Below are positions 31,298 to 38,524 of a stretch of 42,149 bases of DNA, piece by piece. The notes under the pieces were generated by a model. The model was not told the DNA's origin. It did no database searches and saw only the letters and a list, made by a program, of their open reading frames with translations. The stretch is from the NCBI GenBank assembly GCA_004299145.1, contig SCQD01000119.1:1-42149 (forward strand). The letters run 5' to 3'. Numbering within the stretch: position 1 is the first letter of the stretch; each line of letters starts with the position of its first letter. Origin of the DNA: Methylococcaceae bacterium. GTDB lineage: Bacteria > Pseudomonadota > Gammaproteobacteria > Methylococcales > Methylococcaceae. Made by a program: the position numbers and the translations under genes.

Positions 31298-34200
31298 TTA
31301 ACGTTCACAAAGCAGGGCATAACACACCGGCGTCAGCAGCAGGCTGGCGGCCATGCCGACCAAAAGGCCCGCCGACAGGGACAGCGTCATGGGTATCAAA
31401 AATTGCGCCTGCGCGCTGCTTTCCAGCAGCGTCGGCAAAAAGCCGGCAAAGTTGGTGAGGAATGCCAGCAGGATGGGACGGAAACGCGCGGTGCAGGCTT
31501 CCAGGATCAGGCCGGAGACTGGAGATGGACGGCTGAAAGGATCTGTATGGAACGCTGCATCCGCCGCACTCCGGCCTCCGGTCTCCGGCCTCAAACCGCC
31601 TTCCCTCTCCCGGATGTAGTCCAACAACACCAGACTGTCGTTCACCACCACGCCGCTGGCGGCGATCATGCCCACCAGCGATTCCATGGACAAAGGCAGG
31701 CCGCACAGGCCGTGCGCCAGCACCGCGCCGCTCCAGGCCACCGGCGCCGCCAGCAGGAAGATCAGCGGTTTGCTGTAAGAGCGGAACGGCACGGCGATCA
31801 GCGCGTAAATCACCACCAGCGCGATCAGGCTGTTGCGCCCCAATTCCGCCAGCATGGTTTTTTGTTCCTGGCGCTCTTTGCCCACCGCCAGCTTCAAGTC
31901 CGGCTGCTGCCGTTGCAGGCGTTGCATCACCCCTGATTCCAACTCGGCATACACCGCGTTGACGTCGACCAGACGCTTATCGACCCGCGCGCGAATCTGC
32001 AATAAACGGCGCCGATCCTGGCGGGTCAGCTTGGCATAACCCTCGCTGAAGCTGAGATTGGCCAAGCCGCCCAACGGCGCCAATTCGCCGGTCGGCAGAC
32101 GGATCGGTAAGGCGCGCAACTGTTCCAACTGCGTTCTTTCCGCCGCAGGCAGGCGCACGAAGATTTTCACGTCTTTGCCGTCGCGCTGAAAACGCTGCGC
32201 TTCTTCGCCGTAAAAGCCGCGCCGCACCTGTTCCGCCACGTCCTTGAGCCGCAAGCCGAGCCGCTCCGCCTCGGGTTTCAGTTGAAAACGCACTTCAGGC
32301 TTGCCCGGCTCGTACGAATCGCCGACGTCGTACACGCCGGGATAACTCGCCAACGCCTGTTGCAAAGCGGCGCCGGCGGCGGCGAGCGTGGCGCCGTTCG
32401 GGGCACTGGCTTCGATGACGATATCGTAGGGCGATGCCCCCTGGCGGTAGAGAAAATCGATTTTGGCGCGGCCGATGTCGCCGATGCGCCGCCGCCAGTC
32501 CTGCACCAGATCTTCGATGGCGTAGCGCTGGCGGGCGTCCGGGGAAAACTCCACGTAAAACGCCACTTCCCGCTCCAGCACGATGGTTTCGAGATGGGAA
32601 ACGACGCTGGGCGTCCCGGTCGCTTGCGTGCAATCATAATGAAAATCGCGGCGACCTTGCTCCCCCTCTCCCGGGGGGACAAATCCGCCGGGAGCGGATT
32701 TGCACTTGCCCGCAGGGTGCCGGACAGGACAGTCCGGCATGACTGGGTCGGGGTGAGGGGAACGATCATGGCGCGCGTGACATTCATCGTCAGTAGTGGC
32801 ACGCGCGCCATGATCGTCCAGGCTATCGCGCAAATCGAACAGCGCTTGTTCCACCCGCTGCGCCAACGCGCGGCTGTCCTTGAAAGGCGTGCCGGGCGGC
32901 GGAGTGAGCGTTACCCGGAAATTGTCGCGGGTAACGTCCGCCTGCAGCGACAAGCGCACCCAGCCGGCCAGCGGCAGGGTCACGCTCAACAGGATGAATA
33001 CGGCGAACAGAGCAACCGTCAGATAGCGCCAGCGCAGCGCCGCTTCGAGCAGGGGGCGGTAATAACGCGCCACGCAGCACTCCAGCCCCCCGTTCAAACG
33101 CGCGCGCCAAGCGTCGAGCCGGCCGCTTTGTTGATCCGCGCCGGACGGGGTTTGAACCCCGCCCGTAACGTTTGCTTGGCGCTGCTGAGCCGGATCGATA
33201 ACAAAACTCATAGGTGCATGCAAACGTTCGGGACGGGGTTCAAACCCCGTCCCGCTCAAAGGTGCGCCGCCATCCGTCGCGGTAGCCAGGTGAGCCGGCA
33301 AAATCAGCAACGCCTCGACCAGGGAAAACAGCACCGTCAAAATCATCACCACGCACACCGGATACATCATCTGTCCGGCCCAGCCCGGCAGCGCCAGGCC
33401 GGGCAAAAAAGCCACCAGGGCAACCAGCACGGCCAGCACCACCGGCAGGGCCACGGATTGCACGCCGCGGATGGTGGCTTCGAGGCTCCCGCCACCCGCC
33501 TGACAACCATGCACCGCTTCGCCGACGATGATGGCGTCGTCCACCAGAATGCCCATGGCCAGCAGGAAGCCGAACAGCGAAAACAGGTTCAACGACACGT
33601 GAAACAGCGGCATCAGCCACAACGCGCCCAGCAGCGAGGTCAAAATGCCGGCGCCGGCCCAGAACGCCACCTGGGTGCGCAGAAACAGCATCAAAATCAG
33701 GAACACCAGCACAAAGCCGGCGATGCCGTCTTCCAGCAGCGTTTGCAGGCGCTCTTCGAACATGACGGAGTTGTCCCACCAGGTGGCGATCCGTATGCCT
33801 TGCGGCAACTGCGGGGCAGTCTGCGCCACGTATTCCTTGACGCGCCGCGCCACGTCCACGGCGTCGCTGTCGGCATACACTTCCCAGCCCTCGGTCAGCA
33901 CGCCGTCGAAGCGGTCTTCGAACGGCGTTTCGATCAGGCCGTCCTTGACGACCGCAACGTCCCCCAGGCGCAGGCGCGAACCGTCCGGGTTGGTGCGCAA
34001 CACCAGCGCGGCAAAATCCGGCGCCGCTTCGGCCCGCCCTTTGGCGCGTACCAGCAGCTCGCCCGCCTCGGTTTTCACCGCGCCGCCGGGCAGATCCAGC
34101 GAAGCGTTGCGCACCGCCTCGGCCACCTCGCCCAGCGTGAGGCGGTAGTGGCGCAGCTGGTCCACCGCCACCTGAATGGTGACTTCATAAGTGATGTCGC

Positions 34201-34765
34201 TGTTGTAGTCCATCAAACGCGCGACGCCGGGAATGTGCCGCAGATCGTCGTCGATGCGCTGTCCCAGGCGCTTCAGCGTCAGCGCATCGGTAGCCCCGTA
34301 CAGCATGACGTTGATGGCCTCCCAGGCTTCGTTTTTTTCCTTGATGTCCAGCCGTTCCAGCCCTTTGGGCAGGTTGCGGATTTCCTGGACGCGCGCCCTG
34401 GCGGCGCCGATCAACGCTTGCGGCTCGTAATCCGGATTCACTTGCAGCGTGAGCAGGCACAGACCTTCCTGCGCCTCGCTGTCCAGCCGTTTGATGCCGG
34501 TCAGCGCGTGGATGGCCTCCTCAATGGGAATGCACAGGGCTTGCTCGATTTCCTCGGGGCCGGCGCCGGGATAGTGCGCCTGGATGACGATCTGGCGCGG
34601 ATCGAAGCGGGGCATGACCTCCTTGCGCATGTGCCAAAAACTCGCGCCGCCGCCGATCATGATCAGCGCCATCAGCAAATTGGCCGCCACCGGATTGGCG
34701 GCGAACCAGGCGATCAGGCCGGAGGTTCCGGCTTTCGGGCTAGAGGATAAGGGAAGTGAGGGCAT
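31298..34765 (-). CDS. RND-family efflux transporter (AcrB/AcrD/AcrF type) with three in-frame repeat-derived insertions
   Basis: 1155 aa; GLIAWFAANPVAANLLMALIMIGG..., GILVDDAIIVGEAV, IAASGVVVNDSLVLLDYI, EACTARFRPILLAFLTNFAGFLP. Confidence 0.92.
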   Translation of the reverse strand: MPSLPLSSSPKAGTSGLIAWFAANPVAANLLMALIMIGGGASFWHMRKEVMPRFDPRQIVIQAHYPGAGPEEIEQALCIPIEEAIHALTGIKRLDSEAQEGLCLLTLQVNPDYEPQALIGAARARVQEIRNLPKGLERLDIKEKNEAWEAINVMLYGATDALTLKRLGQRIDDDLRHIPGVARLMDYNSDITYEVTIQVAVDQLRHYRLTLGEVAEAVRNASLDLPGGAVKTEAGELLVRAKGRAEAAPDFAALVLRTNPDGSRLRLGDVAVVKDGLIETPFEDRFDGVLTEGWEVYADSDAVDVARRVKEYVAQTAPQLPQGIRIATWWDNSVMFEERLQTLLEDGIAGFVLVFLILMLFLRTQVAFWAGAGILTSLLGALWLMPLFHVSLNLFSLFGFLLAMGILVDDAIIVGEAVHGCQAGGGSLEATIRGVQSVALPVVLAVLVALVAFLPGLALPGWAGQMMYPVCVVMILTVLFSLVEALLILPAHLATATDGGAPLSGTGFEPRPERLHAPMSFVIDPAQQRQANVTGGVQTPSGADQQSGRLDAWRARLNGGLECCVARYYRPLLEAALRWRYLTVALFAVFILLSVTLPLAGWVRLSLQADVTRDNFRVTLTPPPGTPFKDSRALAQRVEQALFDLRDSLDDHGARATTDDECHARHDRSPHPDPVMPDCPVRHPAGKCKSAPGGFVPPGEGEQGRRDFHYDCTQATGTPSVVSHLETIVLEREVAFYVEFSPDARQRYAIEDLVQDWRRRIGDIGRAKIDFLYRQGASPYDIVIEASAPNGATLAAAGAALQQALASYPGVYDVGDSYEPGKPEVRFQLKPEAERLGLRLKDVAEQVRRGFYGEEAQRFQRDGKDVKIFVRLPAAERTQLEQLRALPIRLPTGELAPLGGLANLSFSEGYAKLTRQDRRRLLQIRARVDKRLVDVNAVYAELESGVMQRLQRQQPDLKLAVGKERQEQKTMLAELGRNSLIALVVIYALIAVPFRSYSKPLIFLLAAPVAWSGAVLAHGLCGLPLSMESLVGMIAASGVVVNDSLVLLDYIREREGGLRPETGGRSAADAAFHTDPFSRPSPVSGLILEACTARFRPILLAFLTNFAGFLPTLLESSAQAQFLIPMTLSLSAGLLVGMAASLLLTPVCYALLCER
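31509..31605. repeat. Palindromic element inside the RND coding sequence (third insertion)
   Basis: aggccggagactgga (31509-31523) vs tccggtctccggcct (31577-31591), 14/15 inverted. Confidence 0.7.
32640..32817. repeat. Composite palindromic element inside the RND coding sequence (first insertion)
   Basis: ccccctctcccgggg...gggtgagggg outer arms, aaatccgc/gcggattt and ccggac/gtccgg hairpins, and an 18-bp perfect inverted repeat acgatcatggcgcgcgtg/cacgcgcgccatgatcgt (32762-32779 / 32800-32817). Confidence 0.85.
33141..33253. repeat. Inverted pair of ACGGGGTTTGAACCCCG-type palindromes inside the RND coding sequence (second insertion)
   Basis: ccggacggggtttgaaccccgcccgtaacgtttgc and gcaaacgttcgggacggggttcaaaccccgtccc; a related copy is at 34947-34982. 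Confidence 0.85.
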
Positions 34766-34809
34766 GGGGTGCGGGCCTGGGAAAAATCATTCGTTGCGCT
34801 CGTTGCGCT

Positions 34810-34943
34810 CGTTCCCAAGCTCCTGCTTGGGAACGCGGCCGGGGAAGCTTCGGCTTCCCCGGCCGACACGGCGCCGCCGCTCGCCGAACAGACGCGAAGC
34901 CGGAGCTTCGCGGGAGTGGGTTCCCAAGCGGAGCTTGGGAACC
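34810..34943. repeat. Inverted pair of BIME/REP-like composite palindromes
   Basis: Forward cgttcccaagctcctgcttgggaacgcggccggggaagcttcggcttcccc; reverse gacgcgaagccggagcttcgcgggagtgggttcccaagcggagcttgggaacc. Confidence 0.88.
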
Positions 34944-34946
34944 AGC

Positions 34947-34982
34947 GCAAAACGTTACGGACGGGGTGAATACCCCGTCCGG
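34947..34982. repeat. Intergenic copy of the ACGGGGT...ACCCCGT palindrome family
   Basis: gcaaaacgttacggacggggtgaataccccgtccgg; same family as 33141-33253. Confidence 0.85.
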
Positions 34983-34999
34983 CATGGGTTTGGCGCATC

Positions 35000-36430
35000 C
35001 TACGTTTCCAGGCAATCGACCGCCTCCTCAAGAATCGCAGCGATGGCGTCGACCTGCTCGGCGCTGACGATCAACGGCGGCAGCAAGCGTACCACGCTGC
35101 CCTGGCGGCCACCCAGTTCGACGATCAAGCCGCGCTGGAGACACGCGGTTTGAATTCGGCGCGCCAAATCGCGCGATGGCGGGTAAGCACCCAAGTGATC
35201 GACCCCGGCGCTTGCATCGACGATCTCGGCGCCTATCATCAACCCCCTGCCCCGCACTTCACCCAGGCAGCGCGCGGCCTGCCGGATGCGCTGCAAGTGG
35301 GCCAGCAAGCGCTCGCCCATGGCCGCGGCGTGGCGCTCCAGCCGGTGTTCCCGGATAAAACGCAAAGTGGCGGCACCGGCGGCCATGGCCAACTGGTTGC
35401 CGCGGAAGGTGCCGGCGTGGGCGCCGGGCTGCCAGCGGTCCAGGTCTTGGTGGTAAACCACCACGCTGAGCGGCAAACCGCCGCCGATGGCTTTGGACAG
35501 CACCAACACGTCCGGCAGGATGCCGGCGTGTTCGAAAGCATACATAGCCCCGGTGCGCCCCGCGCCGGTCTGCACCTCGTCGATGATCAGCGGAATATCG
35601 CGTTCCAGCGTGATGCGGCGCACGCCCCGCAGCCACTCGTCCGGAGCCGGGATCACCCCGCCTTCGCCCTGCACGGCTTCCAGGATCATGGCTGCGGGCG
35701 GCGCGATGCCGCTGTTGGCGTCGTCCAACAGGCGCTCGATGTAAGTGAGCGAGGCCTGCCAGCCCGCCTCGCCGCCGAGGCCGAACGGGCAACGGTAAGC
35801 GTAGGGAAACGGCAGAAAATGCACTTCCGGCATCAAGCCCGCCACGGCGAGTTTCGGGCCGATTTCGCCGGTCAGTCCCAGCGCGCCGTGGGTCATGCCG
35901 TGGTATGCACCGCGAAACGCCAGGATGGGCCGGCGCCCGCCGACGGTTTTAACCAGCTTGACGGCGGCTTCGACGGCGTCGGCCCCGGACGGCCCGCAGA
36001 ACTGGATGCGCGCCTGCCCGGCAAATTCCGCGGGGAGTGAGCCGAACAATTCCTCGACGAAGTCATCCTTGACCGGGGTCGTCAAATCCAGCGTTTGAAA
36101 AGGCACGCCATCCATCAAGCTCTGCTGCAGCGCCGCCAGTACCACCGGATGATGGTGTCCCAAAGCCAGGGCGCCCGCACCGGCCAGACAATCGAAATAA
36201 CGCCGGCCGTCGACGTCTTCGACGTATACCCCGCAGGCCTGTTTCAAAGCGATGGGCAGGCGCCTGGGATAACTGCGGGCATTGGATTCGAAGCGGCCTT
36301 GCCGTTCCAGATAATAGTCGTTACTCCCGACCCAAAACTTATCCGCCATTCCCCCATAAACCGGCCCTGCCGGAACGACTTCATCCAACGCGTATGCGGC
36401 TTCGGATTGCAGCAGACTTTGCATGATCAA
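35000..36430 (-). CDS. Diaminobutyrate--2-oxoglutarate aminotransferase family (class III)
   Basis: 476 aa; FDCLAGAGALALGHHHPVV, FCGPSGADAVEAAVKLVKT, LIIDEVQTGAGRTGAMYAFEHAGILPDVLVLSKAIGGGLPLSVVVY (PLP Lys). Confidence 0.88.
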   Translation of the reverse strand: MIMQSLLQSEAAYALDEVVPAGPVYGGMADKFWVGSNDYYLERQGRFESNARSYPRRLPIALKQACGVYVEDVDGRRYFDCLAGAGALALGHHHPVVLAALQQSLMDGVPFQTLDLTTPVKDDFVEELFGSLPAEFAGQARIQFCGPSGADAVEAAVKLVKTVGGRRPILAFRGAYHGMTHGALGLTGEIGPKLAVAGLMPEVHFLPFPYAYRCPFGLGGEAGWQASLTYIERLLDDANSGIAPPAAMILEAVQGEGGVIPAPDEWLRGVRRITLERDIPLIIDEVQTGAGRTGAMYAFEHAGILPDVLVLSKAIGGGLPLSVVVYHQDLDRWQPGAHAGTFRGNQLAMAAGAATLRFIREHRLERHAAAMGERLLAHLQRIRQAARCLGEVRGRGLMIGAEIVDASAGVDHLGAYPPSRDLARRIQTACLQRGLIVELGGRQGSVVRLLPPLIVSAEQVDAIAAILEEAVDCLET

Positions 36431-36562
36431 TACTCCCCGTCCAGGTTGTTTTCAGGTAACTGAGCTTTTTTTGCTTCAATCGGTTAATGTTTTTCCCAAG
36501 CGCCGCTCTCGTCGTTATACAGAAGCGAGCGGGTACTCCCGTGAGGTTAAAAACACCCTGAC

Positions 36563-36596
36563 GTAGGATGGGTGGAGGCGATAGCCGTAACCCATC
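36563..36596. repeat. GTAGGATGGGT...ACCCATC palindromic repeat
   Basis: gtaggatgggtggaggcgatagccgtaacccatc. Confidence 0.7.
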
Positions 36597-36636
36597 ACAG
36601 CGGCGCCGGACGTCAGCGGGTTTCGGCTCGTCGGCT

Positions 36637-36859
36637 CGTTCCCAAGCTCCGCTTGGGAACGCAGTCCGGGAAGCTCCGGCTTCCCGAACCCAGTGCCAGG
36701 GGAAGTGTCTGGCTTGCCGTCCATGGACACCTGGATACCGGCTTCCATGCCGCATGACGTGCGCGCTGAAGTGCTTTGCCGATCAGGTGCCGGTTTCCCA
36801 TTCCGGCTCTGGAAGCCGGAGCTTCCAGAGCCGGGTTCCCAACCAGGAGGTTGGGAACC
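36637..36859. repeat. Inverted pair of BIME/REP-like composite palindromes
   Basis: cgttcccaagctccgcttgggaacgcagtccgggaagctccggcttcccg ... cggctctggaagccggagcttccagagccgggttcccaaccaggaggttgggaacc. Confidence 0.88.
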
Positions 36860-36883
36860 AGCTAAAACCAGCGGACCAGCCCC

Positions 36884-38524
36884 CTATACGATTTCAAACA
36901 ACCGGCCCTCTTCCAGGCGCAAACACCGGTCGGCCATCTGGAAATAAGCGTCGTCATGGGTAATCACGACGACGGTTTTGCCCTTGGCCTTGAGGGCGGG
37001 CAGAATTTCGCCATAGAAAATGTTTTTGAATACCGGGTCCTGATCGGCGGCCCATTCGTCGAACACGTAAAAAGGCTTGTCCTCCAGATACGCGACCAGT
37101 AATGCCAAACGCTTGCGCTGGCCTTGCGATAAATCGAGCGTGGAAAATACTCCGTTGTCGATTTGCACCTTGTGTTCCAGCTGCAAACGGGTCAGATAAG
37201 CGCGCGCTTCAGCATCCAATTCAGGACTGTCGAAACCGAGCAGACTGTCGAATAAATAAAAGTCGGAAAACACCGCGGCAAATTGATTCCGATACTGTTC
37301 CAGGCCGGCCGGGCCGACCCGTCGCCCGTCCAGGCGGATTTCGCCCTGTTCGGGCAGGTACAGGCCGACCAGCAACAGCGCCAGGGTGGTCTTGCCGCTG
37401 CCGTTGCCGCCGACCAGGAATACCAGTTCGCCGGGTTGCAGCGTCAGGTCTATGGGACCGACGCAGAAGCGCCTGTCATCGCCGCCGCCGGCATAGTGGT
37501 GCAGCACGCCGGCCAACTCCAGCGCCGGCGTTCGCGGCAGCGCCGCCCGGGCGGCCGTGGTTCCGGGCGTCGGCTCGCCGGTCGCGCCGCCGAGCGCCTG
37601 GATTTTCTTGAGCGCGATGCCGGCCCGGCCAAAAGCCGGGATGCCTTCCACCAGGATTTCCAGCGGGGCCATCATGTACAGAATGGTCAGGCAATACCCC
37701 CGCAATACCTCCGCAGTCAGTTCAACATGAACCAGGTTGAGTGTATTGACCTCACCCAGGTAAGCCGGCAGGATAAACAGCAGGCTGCCGATCAGAACGT
37801 AAAACAGGCTGTTGCCCCAATTGGCGGCAAAAATAAACAACCGCATACCGTTCAGGTAATGGCGGCGATAATGCAGCGCGCTGGCTTCCAGGCATTCCGT
37901 CAAAAATGCGGCGCGGCGCGCGTCGTTCAACTTGAGTTCCTTGATGCCCTGCGTGAGGCTGCGCATGTGGCCGTACAAAGCATCGTCGCATTCCCGCGCC
38001 ATGCGCAAACCGCCCATGGCCCGTCCCTGAATCAAGCGATAACTGGACAGGCCCAGGATAATCGTCGCGACCACCAGCACCAGCAGCGACCCGGACAGCC
38101 AGCCCAAATAGATAAAGCAACCGGCGATGATGGCGCTGTTGACGCACATCACCGGCAACCAGCGGAAAGCTTCCGCCAGGGCGGCGACGTCCTGGGTCAG
38201 GCAGGCCAAAATGCGCGGCGGCCCCAACTCCTGCAAACGGTTCAGGGAAGCCGCCAGAATTTGCCGGCTGAGCGCCACGCGCAAACGGAAGATGGCATTC
38301 TGGCTGAGCCGCACCAGCAGGAAAGCCGAAACCACCCGCGACAGCACCATCAACAGGCACAGGCCCCAGAAAAACCACGCCAAATCGGCGAACGCGCCGG
38401 GGGCTTGATTCAGCGCCAGATTAATCGTGGCGATCAGACCGGCGCCGCTCAAACCGCTCAGCAATCCCGTCAGGATCGACACCGACAGCAGCCGGCGCGA
38501 GTTTTGCAACAGCAAGCGCATCAT
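36884..38524 (-). CDS. Cyclic-peptide-export-type ABC transporter (fused TM-ATPase, PvdE/SyrD-like)
   Basis: Six-TM domain, VGGNGSGKTTLALLLVGLYLPEQGEIRLDG Walker A, LSQGQRKRLALLVAYLEDKPFYVFDEWAADQDPVFKNIFY. Start ATG overlaps the upstream acylase stop (ATGA). Confidence 0.9.
   Translation of the reverse strand: MMRLLLQNSRRLLSVSILTGLLSGLSGAGLIATINLALNQAPGAFADLAWFFWGLCLLMVLSRVVSAFLLVRLSQNAIFRLRVALSRQILAASLNRLQELGPPRILACLTQDVAALAEAFRWLPVMCVNSAIIAGCFIYLGWLSGSLLVLVVATIILGLSSYRLIQGRAMGGLRMARECDDALYGHMRSLTQGIKELKLNDARRAAFLTECLEASALHYRRHYLNGMRLFIFAANWGNSLFYVLIGSLLFILPAYLGEVNTLNLVHVELTAEVLRGYCLTILYMMAPLEILVEGIPAFGRAGIALKKIQALGGATGEPTPGTTAARAALPRTPALELAGVLHHYAGGGDDRRFCVGPIDLTLQPGELVFLVGGNGSGKTTLALLLVGLYLPEQGEIRLDGRRVGPAGLEQYRNQFAAVFSDFYLFDSLLGFDSPELDAEARAYLTRLQLEHKVQIDNGVFSTLDLSQGQRKRLALLVAYLEDKPFYVFDEWAADQDPVFKNIFYGEILPALKAKGKTVVVITHDDAYFQMADRCLRLEEGRLFEIV

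Noticed and set aside
32282-34750. 822-aa plus-strand ORF antisense to the RND gene
   Set aside because: Shadow ORF in GC-rich DNA; His/Gln/Arg-rich, low-complexity composition, no family motifs, while the minus strand encodes a clear RND protein.
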